Of a stretch of 64,000 nucleotides of DNA, positions 52,682 through 60,875 are shown one piece after another; positions within the stretch are counted from its first letter, which is position 1, and the number at the start of each line of letters is the position of its first letter. Source of the DNA: Companilactobacillus allii (GTDB taxonomy: Bacteria; Bacillota; Bacilli; Lactobacillales; Lactobacillaceae). Below the pieces are notes generated by a model, which was given only the letters and a program-made list of their open reading frames with translations, was not told the DNA's origin and ran no database searches. The stretch covers positions 920,053-984,052 of the forward strand of contig NZ_CP019323.1 in the NCBI RefSeq assembly GCF_001971585.1. The letters are read 5' to 3'. Made by a program: the position numbers and the translations under genes.

Positions 52682-53095
52682 ATGGCAAAATTTGAAGAAT
52701 TAAAGGACGAGGGCGTATTTCCAGTTGGAGATAAGAATGAAGCCTATGCAAAATACTTTATCGGACAAAGTTATCTACAGAATTTAGTATCATCAGATGA
52801 CAATATCGATGTTTCCGTTGGAAATGTAACTTTTGAGCCGGGATGTCGTAATGATTGGCATATTCATCATGATGGTTTCCAAATACTTCTAGTAACTGGT
52901 GGAACAGGCTGGTATCAAGAAGCTGGAAAACCAGCTCAACTATTGAAGCAAGGTGACGTAGTTGCAATCCATGAAGGCGTTAAACATTGGCATGGTGCAA
53001 CAAAGGATAGCTGGTTTAGTCATGTGGCTATTACAAAAGGAACTTCAGAATGGCTAGAAAAAGTCAGCGACGCAGAGTACGCAAAATTAGGTTAA
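52682..53095 (+). CDS. Cupin-domain protein
   Basis: A single-domain cupin of 137 residues. The metal-binding motifs are intact: GCRNDWHIHHDGFQILLVTGG (HxH, then Gln/Glu) and GVKHWHGA (second His). Such proteins are often annotated as carboxymuconolactone-linked or quercetin-dioxygenase-like cupins and accompany stress-induced oxidoreductases. AAGGAAG precedes the ATG. It forms a pair with the SDR gene 26 bp downstream, under a MerR-type promoter. Confidence 0.9.
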   Translation: MAKFEELKDEGVFPVGDKNEAYAKYFIGQSYLQNLVSSDDNIDVSVGNVTFEPGCRNDWHIHHDGFQILLVTGGTGWYQEAGKPAQLLKQGDVVAIHEGVKHWHGATKDSWFSHVAITKGTSEWLEKVSDAEYAKLG

Positions 53096-53121
53096 AACTA
53101 TAAATCTTAAGGAGAAATTAA

Positions 53122-53865
53122 ATGTCAGTAGAAAATAAAGTAGTCGTAATTACAGGAGCATCATCAGGAATCGGTGAAGCTACCGCAAAGTTATTAGCAA
53201 GTAACGGTGCAAAGGTTGTATTAGGTGCCCGTCGTGAGGAAAAACTCGCAAAAATCGTAGCAGATATTGAATCCGCCGGTGGCACTGCAGCTTATAAAGT
53301 AACAGATGTTCGTGATCCAAAAGAAGTCTCAGCACTAGTTCAATTGGCCAATGATAAATATGGTAAGTTAGATGTTATTTTTAACAATGCCGGTATCATG
53401 CCATCTTCACCAATCAGTGCCTTACACACAGATGAATGGAATGACATGATCGACATCAACATAAAAGGTGTTTTGAATGGTGTTGCCGCAGTTATGCCAG
53501 AATTCACTAAACAAAAACATGGCCACATTATTACAACTTCATCAGTTGCTGGAATCAATAGTTACCCCGGTGCTGGAGTTTATGGAGCTACTAAGTTTGC
53601 TGTTAGAAACTTGATGGAAGTTATCCGTATGGAAAGTGCTCAAGAAGGTACAAATATCAGAACTTCTACACTATATCCAGCCGCAATCAATACAGAATTG
53701 TTGAACACAATTACTGATAAAGATGCAAGAAAAGGTATGGATGCATTGTATAACCAAGTTGGAATCGCTCCAATTTCAATTGCTAGAGTAGTTCAATTCG
53801 CCATTGACCAACCAGAAGAAGTCAATGTTAATGAATTTACAATTTACCCTACAAAACAAGCTTAA
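53122..53865 (+). CDS. Short-chain dehydrogenase/reductase
   Basis: A classical SDR of 247 residues using NAD(P)H. TGASSGIGEA at residues 12-21 binds the cofactor, with Arg residues in ARREEK that favour NADPH. NNAG near 88, Ser in TTSSVAG and the catalytic YGATK near 153 complete the set. AAGGAGA precedes the ATG. It is cotranscribed with the cupin. Likely a reductase for reactive aldehydes or ketones; substrate unknown. Confidence 0.93.
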   Translation: MSVENKVVVITGASSGIGEATAKLLASNGAKVVLGARREEKLAKIVADIESAGGTAAYKVTDVRDPKEVSALVQLANDKYGKLDVIFNNAGIMPSSPISALHTDEWNDMIDINIKGVLNGVAAVMPEFTKQKHGHIITTSSVAGINSYPGAGVYGATKFAVRNLMEVIRMESAQEGTNIRTSTLYPAAINTELLNTITDKDARKGMDALYNQVGIAPISIARVVQFAIDQPEEVNVNEFTIYPTKQA

Positions 53866-53869
53866 TAAT

Positions 53870-55915
53870 TCATACAGAGGTGATGGCACTCCAAGTTATT
53901 GTACCTGTGTATGAGCCAGACGTTGGTTCATTAGGAAGATATAATCTTAATCCGGCCGTTGGTATCCAAGTGATCGAACTCAAAGGACTACCAGATGCAG
54001 TGCTTTCAATGACAACAGATCCATCTGCCAGACTTGAATACGTTCCATCTGGATCGTAATATCTCAAGTCTGAATCAAGGACTTGATTCGTGTTATCTGT
54101 GTCTTTTTTGTAAAGTGGGGTTGAGGAGATTTGAATCTGACTTTTACCGTCAATCCCTCTTCTACTATCATCAACCGTTAATACATTATTTGGAGAATTA
54201 GTTGCCTTTGTTCTATCGAATAACTTGGCACCGGGTTGTTGTAGGTGTGATCCAAATGAAATATCACTTGGATCTAACGATATACCACCGGTCGCAAAAT
54301 TAATTGTAGTAAATGGACCATTTGAACTGTAATTTTCACTATCAGAGTTGGTACCAGAGATTGTAGGCGCTGTCGTCAGCGTCTCTTTGGTATCAACTTT
54401 TGCTATCTTATAAAATATTTCGACAGTGTGTTTTTGATTGAGATCAAAATTCAAGGCACTGCCACTACCACTGTTGGTGGGACTAGATAAAATCACCTCA
54501 TCATATCCTTTGTTAGAATTGTAATCTTGAGTGATATTGACGCTGTTATTGATCATGGTTCCCTTCAGCATAAGAATAGTGTTATCAAGGGCAACAGTCT
54601 GTAGTGTTGAGCCTTTTCTAATGGGGATGACCAACTTACCATTAGCCAAAGTACCAGTGCTACTTTTGTTAGTCAGAGTGTCACTTAAGACTAGTTGATC
54701 ACCAGTCATAACGTTGTTTAAGACTGAATCACTGTCAGCACCAGTCTGTGTATCAGCAAGCTCGATTTTTTGTGAGATATCTGGGTCACCTTTAGTTAAG
54801 ACATTCAACTTGGCCTTGTTAGTCTGACCAGTTTGGGTAGAAATTTTCCCAGTACTATCAGACTGTGAAACTTTGACCTTGGCATAATAGTAAGTTCCGT
54901 CATCACTTAGAGTAGTCGCAGCAGTGGTGTAGGATAAGCTACTTCCTTTACTAACAACAGTGTCACTTTTCCCATCGGCTGAAACCCTGTGCCACTCAAT
55001 CGATGTTGAAACATTTCCGGCAGATGAATAACTACCTTGCAGTGTGAAAGTCGCCTTATCACCAACACTTGTAGTCTCATCATCGAGACCACCACCAACT
55101 TTTATCTTCGTACTATCAGATAAAGTCGTACCATCAGGATTAGTGTAGACACCACGGATCGTTACAGTACCGTCTTTGCCATCAGTATTTGATGAGACGA
55201 CACCGGTATTCTCGTCCACACTTGCTATACTAGAATCACTACTATACCATTTGACCGTACCGGTAGCGTTATTTGGTATAGTATTTGTGTGCATAGAAGT
55301 AGTATCAGCAGTGGGATAGGTAAATAATCCAGACAAACTTGAAGTTAAGTTGTTGTATAGATAGTTACTACCAGAGCTTACCGTCATTGACTTGGCATTG
55401 ATTGGATCAGATAAGGTATGAACGTTGATGACATTAGTATATGCTGTAGTATCAAATAATCCCCAAGAAACCAAAGTATACCAATCAGTCCACAGCTGAT
55501 AATACTTCGTACCGATTGTACTAGGATTGATCGTGAGATTTTTGTCAGTACCTCCATTTGAAGATGAGACTTTGGAGTATATCAAGCCATCAGTAGATGA
55601 ATACCATTGATAATGAGGACTGGCCGTGAGACTCAGTAGAGTGGAGAAGATAGAACGACCAGCATTGGTGTATAGAGTTATAGGATTATTGACAGTAGTG
55701 TAATTGTCAGTATCGGGCTGTAAGTCATAACCAGAAGTTAACCAAATACCTATGATCTTAATAGGTGGGTCAGTTGGCGTCTTAGCCGAAGCTGCTGAAA
55801 CATCGTATTGTAATTGGAAGTTGCCATCAGACAGAGTAGAAGTTACCTTTATCAGACAGAAAAAAGTTACAGCACACAAAATAGCTGCAACAATTCTTTT
55901 GAATTTACACCTCAT
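53870..55915 (-). CDS. Large secreted surface protein with Ig-like and WxL-like domains
   Basis: A secreted protein of 681 residues, rich in Ser, Thr, Asp and Asn. The signal peptide is clear (basic MRCKFKR, then IVAAILCAVTFFCLI). A bacterial Ig-like (Big2) domain spans about 187-275 (WYSSDSSIASVDENTGVV), a second Ig-like region about 276-375. The C-terminal 140 residues resemble a WxL domain (GGISLDPSDISFGSH, then LTVDDSRRG, and SGSYTGTITWSA at the end), but the first WxL motif reads IQI. No LPxTG anchor exists, so wall binding through the WxL-like end is inferred. GAGGGTG precedes the start. It is convergent with the SDR gene, with only 4 bp between. Confidence 0.8.
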   Translation of the reverse strand: MRCKFKRIVAAILCAVTFFCLIKVTSTLSDGNFQLQYDVSAASAKTPTDPPIKIIGIWLTSGYDLQPDTDNYTTVNNPITLYTNAGRSIFSTLLSLTASPHYQWYSSTDGLIYSKVSSSNGGTDKNLTINPSTIGTKYYQLWTDWYTLVSWGLFDTTAYTNVINVHTLSDPINAKSMTVSSGSNYLYNNLTSSLSGLFTYPTADTTSMHTNTIPNNATGTVKWYSSDSSIASVDENTGVVSSNTDGKDGTVTIRGVYTNPDGTTLSDSTKIKVGGGLDDETTSVGDKATFTLQGSYSSAGNVSTSIEWHRVSADGKSDTVVSKGSSLSYTTAATTLSDDGTYYYAKVKVSQSDSTGKISTQTGQTNKAKLNVLTKGDPDISQKIELADTQTGADSDSVLNNVMTGDQLVLSDTLTNKSSTGTLANGKLVIPIRKGSTLQTVALDNTILMLKGTMINNSVNITQDYNSNKGYDEVILSSPTNSGSGSALNFDLNQKHTVEIFYKIAKVDTKETLTTAPTISGTNSDSENYSSNGPFTTINFATGGISLDPSDISFGSHLQQPGAKLFDRTKATNSPNNVLTVDDSRRGIDGKSQIQISSTPLYKKDTDNTNQVLDSDLRYYDPDGTYSSLADGSVVIESTASGSPLSSITWIPTAGLRLYLPNEPTSGSYTGTITWSAITSV

Positions 55916-56109
55916 GTTAAATATTCACCCTCATTTTTTGATATTAACCGCTATTATTATTGCACGATAAGACTTTAAAATATGTCATAATCCGAAAGAA
56001 AATATATCATTAAATGAGTTTAATACAATTAGCGTAATATAAAATATCTTCTAAAAAAATCAGGCGTAGAGTACACTAAGAGTATTACTTATAAGAGGGG
56101 GATACGTGA

Positions 56110-57006
56110 ATGCTTAATGTACAACATGTGAGTAAGAGCTTTGGTACGTTAAAGGCGCTTGATGACATCAATTTCACAGTTCCAAACGGCCATATTTTAG
56201 GGCTGATTGGTCAAAATGGTGCTGGTAAATCTACAACATTTCATAGTATTTTGAATTTCTTACATTATGATGGGGAAATAAGTTGGCAAAATAAACCAAT
56301 AACTGAGTCAATTTTTGACCAAATTGGTTACTTACCAGAAGAAAGAAGTTTGATGCCCAAGTTAACAATTGAGCAACAAATAGTGTACTTGGCACGCCTA
56401 AAAGATAAACCAGCTAAGGAAATTCGACCAATAATCGATAGTTGGTTGGAGAAGTTTGCAGTTAAAGGGAATAAAAAAGATAAGATAAAATCCTTGTCTA
56501 AAGGTAACCAACAAAAAGTACAACTGATCTGTACATTGATCCATGACCCTAAGTTGATAATATTGGACGAACCTTTCAGTGGCTTGGACCCAGTCAATTC
56601 AGATCTATTGAAACAAGCTATCCTAGAAGCTAAGCAAAATGGTGCTTCGATCATCTTCTCGAGTCATGATATGGAGAATGTCGAAGAGATATGTGATAGC
56701 TTGGTTATGCTCAAAAATGGAAGAATAGTTCTGGATGGAACACTTGATGATGTCCGTGACCAGTTTGGTAAGACTAGATTATTTGTCACTACAGATTGGA
56801 CTGCAGACAAGTTATCACAGTTGCCACACGTTGATTCAGTCGTGCAACAATCGCACAATCGATACTTGTTGAATCTAGATGATCCAAAAGCCGGTAAAGA
56901 AATATTTGATCTACTAACGCATGGTCAATATATAGAAGAATTCAGTCAACAACCACCGACTTTGAATGAGATATTCCGTATGGAAGCCGGTGATAATAAT
57001 GAATAA
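56110..57006 (+). CDS. ABC exporter ATPase, NatA-like
   Basis: An ABC ATPase of 298 residues. Walker A GQNGAGKST near residue 36, signature LSKGNQQKVQ near 135, Walker B LIILDEPFSGLDP near 155. The C-terminal extension and gene order match NatA, the ATPase of a Na+ or drug exporter. AGAGGGGG precedes the ATG. It overlaps the permease gene by 8 bp. Confidence 0.92.
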   Translation: MLNVQHVSKSFGTLKALDDINFTVPNGHILGLIGQNGAGKSTTFHSILNFLHYDGEISWQNKPITESIFDQIGYLPEERSLMPKLTIEQQIVYLARLKDKPAKEIRPIIDSWLEKFAVKGNKKDKIKSLSKGNQQKVQLICTLIHDPKLIILDEPFSGLDPVNSDLLKQAILEAKQNGASIIFSSHDMENVEEICDSLVMLKNGRIVLDGTLDDVRDQFGKTRLFVTTDWTADKLSQLPHVDSVVQQSHNRYLLNLDDPKAGKEIFDLLTHGQYIEEFSQQPPTLNEIFRMEAGDNNE

Positions 57007-58219
57007 AATGTGGATCGTAACTTTTGAAACATATTTGAGACAAGTTAAGTCTTGGAGTTTTGTTTCGTTAATATTAGGACCATTTGTTATTTTTGCTATT
57101 ACGATCGGTGCTGGATATTTGAGCGCTAGTAGTTCCAGCAATAGTGACAAAATTGCTGTATTTGGCCAGAGTGAGTTGAAAACAGCATTTGTTAAACAGA
57201 ATAAATCTGATATTGATACAAGCATTACAACAACCTCAAAGGCTAATAAAAGAATCAAAGCTGATAAATTAGCAGGATATTTAGTTTTAAAGACGCAAGA
57301 TAATCAAGTAAAAGCAACTTATCATGGCTCAAGTTCCATTTCTAGTAGTTTGAAGGCCAAAGTAATGGCATTTTCTACAGGCGTTCAGCAACAAGTTAAT
57401 TACGCTAATGCACAATTAACTTCGACACAAGCCAAAACACTGCAAACTCAGCCAAACTTCAAAGAAGTGATACGTAAGAAGACAGGCACAGATAACTTGG
57501 CCAAGATGATTTCATTTTGGATCATCGTCATCATGGTCTACACGATCCTCATTACTTATTCTTCAATAACTGCCCAAGAAATTGCATCTGAAAAGGGTAC
57601 TAAGATCATGGAAGTGATTTTCTCCAGTACTACTGCAGTTAAGTATTTCATTGGGAAAGTGCTGGGAGTTTTATTGGTGATTCTGACGCAGATATTGATC
57701 TATCTAGTTGGTGGATTTGGGATGTTCAATTATGCCAAGCACGCTAGCCTCACCAAGGGAGCAATAGAGCAGAATAAGGATCTCATTGGAACCATTCTTC
57801 ATAATATTTTGAGTATCAATCTAATCTATTTGTTGCTGGGAGTGGTTATCTATACTATTCTTGCAGCACTCTGTGGTGCTCTAGTCGCAAAAGCAGAAGA
57901 TGCATCAAAGGCAGCTCAGCCAGTGACAATGTTGAGTATGGTTGCGTTCTTTATTACGTTCCCGTTCCAGAATAATCTAGGCGCTTTGCCAGTTAAGATA
58001 CTGTCCTACGTGCCATTTTTCTCATCATATTTCATGCCAATGAGGATTATCAATGATGAAGCATCAATGGTAGAAGTTGTTATCTCAATGGGTATCTTAG
58101 TTATTGCCATCTTCTTAATGGCATATTATATCGGTAAAATATATCAAGGATTGATGTTACAGACCGATGATTCGAGTTTTTGGAAAAGATTAAAACGTGG
58201 AATTTCTTATAGCAAGTAG
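56999..58219 (+). CDS. ABC exporter permease, NatB-like (ABC-2 type)
   Basis: A membrane protein of 406 residues. One N-terminal helix (WSFVSLILGPFVIFAITIGAG, in part) is followed by a long extracellular loop at about 45-170, then five or six helices. AQEIASEKGTKIMEVIFSS near 200 is the ABC-2 hallmark. I chose the ATG at 56999, with GGTGATA upstream and 8 bp overlap with the ATPase. It probably exports Na+ or a toxic compound. A hairpin element starts 1 bp after the stop. Confidence 0.9.
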   Translation: MNKMWIVTFETYLRQVKSWSFVSLILGPFVIFAITIGAGYLSASSSSNSDKIAVFGQSELKTAFVKQNKSDIDTSITTTSKANKRIKADKLAGYLVLKTQDNQVKATYHGSSSISSSLKAKVMAFSTGVQQQVNYANAQLTSTQAKTLQTQPNFKEVIRKKTGTDNLAKMISFWIIVIMVYTILITYSSITAQEIASEKGTKIMEVIFSSTTAVKYFIGKVLGVLLVILTQILIYLVGGFGMFNYAKHASLTKGAIEQNKDLIGTILHNILSINLIYLLLGVVIYTILAALCGALVAKAEDASKAAQPVTMLSMVAFFITFPFQNNLGALPVKILSYVPFFSSYFMPMRIINDEASMVEVVISMGILVIAIFLMAYYIGKIYQGLMLQTDDSSFWKRLKRGISYSK

Positions 58220-58220
58220 A

Positions 58221-58331
58221 GCGTAACAACACACGGAAATTTCCGAGCATTAACACAAAAAATGACGATCAACACGAAAGTGTTGACCGCCATTTTTAGC
58301 GTTAAGCGGAAGAAATTGTGTGTTGTTACGC
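58221..58331 (+). repeat. 3'-end long hairpin element E16
   Basis: The arms GCGTAACAACACAC (58221-58234) and GTGTGTTGTTACGC (58318-58331) are perfect complements. The interior, including the stem with CAACACGAAAGTGTTG, is the same as in E1. The right flank is GTTTGCGAAGCAAAC, unlike E1. Confidence 0.92.
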
Positions 58332-58512
58332 GTTTGCGAAGCAAACACAAAGATCTAGTATCCTAAAATCCAGTCTAAACAATATAATTTTGAATTATAA
58401 TTTAAATAATTATATACGTACTTATTGTTTTGTTAGAAGGATAAAGTGAGGCATACTTATAAGTGCAACTTGTCGGAGTGGTGGCTATCTTCTGGGAAGA
58501 GAGGTGGAAGCT

Positions 58513-58638
58513 ATGATAGAGAATATTATGGTGGATATTTTGAACGAAAGGAATAGCGATGTATGTTTTCTTAGCATTACTTGTAATGCTAGTCGTATTG
58601 AGGTCAATCGTTATTGCAGTGGAGAAGCTGTTGATTGA
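58513..58638 (+). CDS. Possible leader ORF overlapping the small toxin-like gene
   Basis: A 41-codon frame starting MIENIMVDILNERNSD with an excellent ribosome site (AGAGGTGG, 6 bases before the ATG). It overlaps the toxin-like gene in another frame for most of its length. Its product has no recognisable features. It could couple translation of the hydrophobic peptide, as mok does for hok, or be non-functional. Confidence 0.35.
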   Translation: MIENIMVDILNERNSDVCFLSITCNASRIEVNRYCSGEAVD

Positions 58639-58693
58639 AATCATGCGGTTAGTATTGATTTACAGGTTATTAAAAAAAGTGCTAAAAAAATAA
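58559..58693 (+). CDS. Small hydrophobic peptide, possible type I toxin
   Basis: A 44-residue peptide: hydrophobic MYVFLALLVMLVVLRSIVIA, then an amphipathic part and the basic end RLLKKVLKK. AAAGGA lies seven bases upstream of the ATG. One membrane helix with a cationic tail is typical of type I toxins, although it does not match Fst closely. The stop codon is inside a bidirectional terminator, and a well-formed promoter on the opposite strand would make a short antisense RNA that overlaps this terminator. Alternative: an ordinary small membrane protein. Confidence 0.5.
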   Translation: MYVFLALLVMLVVLRSIVIAVEKLLIEIMRLVLIYRLLKKVLKK

Positions 58694-58731
58694 GCCCTGA
58701 CGACTTGGTAGGTCCAGGCTTATTTTTTAGC
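58681..58731. terminator. Bidirectional terminator of the toxin-like locus
   Basis: GCTAAAAAAATAAGCC and GGCTTATTTTTTAGC pair almost perfectly, with T-runs in both directions. It ends the peptide mRNA on the plus strand and the proposed antisense RNA on the minus strand. Confidence 0.85.
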
Positions 58732-58800
58732 TAAACACTGTCACCACTTTGGTGGAGTTGTAACGGCAGACTGTACAGGTCTGTCGTTTTTTATTACAAA
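58684..58800 (-). ncRNA. Putative antisense RNA (antitoxin-like)
   Basis: On the minus strand TTGAGA, a 17-bp spacer and TAGACT (roughly 58807-58835) form a promoter. A transcript starting near 58800 would carry the stem AACGACAGAC/GTCTGCCGTT (58762-58788), a CACCA-rich loop region that can pair with TGGTGG in the toxin leader, and would end at the shared terminator near 58684. Length is about 117 bases. The layout equals par/Fst-type loci. Confidence 0.45.
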
Positions 58801-58844
58801 CATAGTCTAGCAGGTTTAATAAAAAATCTCAATTATATAGGTTC

Positions 58845-59564
58845 CTAGAATACGGCACTGTATAATTGGACAGCGACAATAGCACCACAGATAGGTGCTA
58901 CAACTGGTACCCAAGCGTATTTCCACTGACAAGAACCCTTGTGTGGGAATGGTAATATTGCATGAAGGATTCTGGGACCTAGGTCACGAGCTGGATTAAG
59001 AGCTGGACCAGTAGGACCACCGAATGAAATAACCAAACACATAACTAAGAATCCAAGACCAATAAAGTCAGCACGTGGATCAACATGATCTGACGTAAGT
59101 GCAACTGCACCGAAGACAAGCATGAAAGTACCAATAAATTCATTAATAAATCCGTTCAAACGACTGTTTTCAGCATCAATAGTAGAGAAAGTTCCAAGAA
59201 TTGATTCAACGTTCTCAGTCTTATTGTAATAAGGTTTGTATGCGGCAACTACTAAGCCTTGACCAATAATTGCACCAATCATTTGGGCAATTATATAAGG
59301 TAGAACCTCTGACCATGGAAATTCACTATTAATAGCTAGTGCTAGTGTCATAGCTGGATTGATTTGGCCACCTGAAATTGGACCAAACATCATGGCTGGA
59401 ATCATAACACCGATACCATAACCAAATCCAATTAAGATCCACCCACCGTGGAAGCCCTTGGTCCCCTTTAACTCAACATTTGCGACAGAACCATTACCTA
59501 AGGCTACCATGATAGCAGTTCCGATTAATTCTGCGATACAGCGTGTTAACAACGTATAGTGCAT
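58845..59564 (-). CDS. glpF: Glycerol facilitator / aquaglyceroporin (MIP family)
   Basis: A membrane channel of 239 residues with six helices. The two half-helix motifs are INPAMTLAL (NPA) and LNPARDLGPR (NPARD); the Asp after the second NPA marks the glycerol-permeable group. It passes glycerol, water and possibly small acids such as lactic acid. AGGGGTATAA lies before the ATG. A terminator-like hairpin sits in its leader. It is the only gene between a toxin-like locus and the D-2-hydroxyacid dehydrogenase. Confidence 0.93.
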   Translation of the reverse strand: MHYTLLTRCIAELIGTAIMVALGNGSVANVELKGTKGFHGGWILIGFGYGIGVMIPAMMFGPISGGQINPAMTLALAINSEFPWSEVLPYIIAQMIGAIIGQGLVVAAYKPYYNKTENVESILGTFSTIDAENSRLNGFINEFIGTFMLVFGAVALTSDHVDPRADFIGLGFLVMCLVISFGGPTGPALNPARDLGPRILHAILPFPHKGSCQWKYAWVPVVAPICGAIVAVQLYSAVF

Positions 59565-59625
59565 TATTTATACCCCTAATAATATTTTTAATAAAATTTG
59601 GAATGCAAAATCTGATTTGGACAAT

Positions 59626-59651
59626 AAAAAAGTGCTTCAAAATGCGAAGCA
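59626..59651 (-). promoter_or_regulatory. Terminator-like hairpin in the glpF leader
   Basis: On the minus strand TGCTTC-GCATTTT-GAAGCA followed by C and T6 lies 62-87 bp before the glpF start. A TGG-TACACT extended -10 is near 59710. No gene on the same strand precedes it, so the hairpin can only act on the glpF leader transcript; attenuation is possible. Confidence 0.4.
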
Positions 59652-59811
59652 ATCCACTAACATATTTCAGAAAATAAATCAAAGTTTTTGCAAACGACAT
59701 TTACTAGTGTACCATACAATCCATCTTTCTTAAGAGATTAATTAGAAAACTGGATAGTTTGGCGATAGATGATTATAATGGGAGTTAAATTTTAAGTAAG
59801 AGGTATAGGAT

Positions 59812-60756
59812 ATGAAAGTTCTAAGCTTGGTTAATTTAACAGATCACCAGAAAGAAAGAATCGAAAAGATTCCTGGTGTCGAACTTGCAGTTATTTCACC
59901 TAAAGAAGTAAGTGCAGAAGATTTGTTGGATGTTGAGGTCTTGTATGATTGGACCAATTCTTTGAAAACTGATATTTTGAACAGTCCAAGTTTGAACTGG
60001 GTTCAAGTAGTCCGTGCAGGTGTAGATACTTTGCCACTTCGCGAATTATCCGAAAAGGGTATCACTTTGACAACTGGATCAGGAGCCAACGCTATCAATA
60101 TTGCTGAACAAACAATTGCTTATATGTTGATGTTGATGCGTAACATGCACCTTACCGTATTACAACAGGCCAATAGAGAGTGGAAAGATGTTGAGCCTTA
60201 CGATGAAGTTTACGGTAAAACCGTCATGATCGTAGGTGTTGGACATATTGGAAGTTTGATTGCACAATACGCCAAAGCACTAGGAATGAGAACAATCGGA
60301 GTACGCCGTTCCGACCAATCAGATGCAAATATTGACGAAATGATTCCAATGTCAGATTTGAAAGATGGACTAAAACACGCCAATTTTGTAATCAACGCCT
60401 TACCAGATACACCTGAGACAAGTGGATTGTTCAATGAAGAACTATTTGAAGCAATGTCCAAAAAAGCCTTTTATATCAATATTGGACGTGGAAAGACAAC
60501 TAATATGGATGACCTAGTAGCTGCATTGCAAGAAAGAAAAATTGCAGGATCAGCATTAGATGTAACCACACCAGAACCATTGAATGCAGATAGCCCATTG
60601 TGGGAAATGAAGAACGTTATCATTACACCACATAACGCCGGCATGAGCGTACATTATGGAGAAAGAGCCTTTGGAATTTTCAAACGTAATTTAAAGTCAT
60701 ACGTTGAAAATGGTGAAGTCGTTGAGAACGTTGTAGATTTTAAAGAAGGATATTAA
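59812..60756 (+). CDS. D-2-hydroxyacid dehydrogenase
   Basis: An NAD-dependent dehydrogenase of 314 residues of the D-isomer-specific family. WVQVVRAGVDTLP near residue 63 has the catalytic Arg region, GVGHIGSLIAQYAKALGM near 143 binds NAD, and the Glu in TTPEPLN and His in TPHNAGM near 280 complete the active site. It may reduce 2-keto acids such as 2-ketoisocaproate; exact substrate unclear. AAGAGGTATAGG precedes the ATG. Single gene. Confidence 0.92.
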   Translation: MKVLSLVNLTDHQKERIEKIPGVELAVISPKEVSAEDLLDVEVLYDWTNSLKTDILNSPSLNWVQVVRAGVDTLPLRELSEKGITLTTGSGANAINIAEQTIAYMLMLMRNMHLTVLQQANREWKDVEPYDEVYGKTVMIVGVGHIGSLIAQYAKALGMRTIGVRRSDQSDANIDEMIPMSDLKDGLKHANFVINALPDTPETSGLFNEELFEAMSKKAFYINIGRGKTTNMDDLVAALQERKIAGSALDVTTPEPLNADSPLWEMKNVIITPHNAGMSVHYGERAFGIFKRNLKSYVENGEVVENVVDFKEGY

Positions 60757-60764
60757 AACACAGA

Positions 60765-60875
60765 GCGCCAAATCACACGGGAATTTCCGAGCATTAACCT
60801 AAAAGAAGCTGATATTTGCGAATGCAAATACCAGCTTCTTTTAAGTTAAGCGGAAGAAATTGTGTGATTTGGCGC
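60765..60875 (+). repeat. 3'-end long hairpin element E17
   Basis: The arms GCGCCAAATCACAC (60765-60778) and GTGTGATTTGGCGC (60862-60875) are perfect complements and equal the E13 word. The central stem is different: AAGAAGCTGATATTTGCGAA pairs with TGCAAATACCAGCTTCTT. The right flank is GTTTCAGCAAGTTTAGG. Confidence 0.92.

Noticed and set aside
3596-60875. Hairpin elements considered as a CRISPR array or as classical MITEs
   Set aside because: They are dispersed singly at gene ends, not regularly spaced with spacers, and their termini are variable rather than fixed; no target-site duplication is visible.
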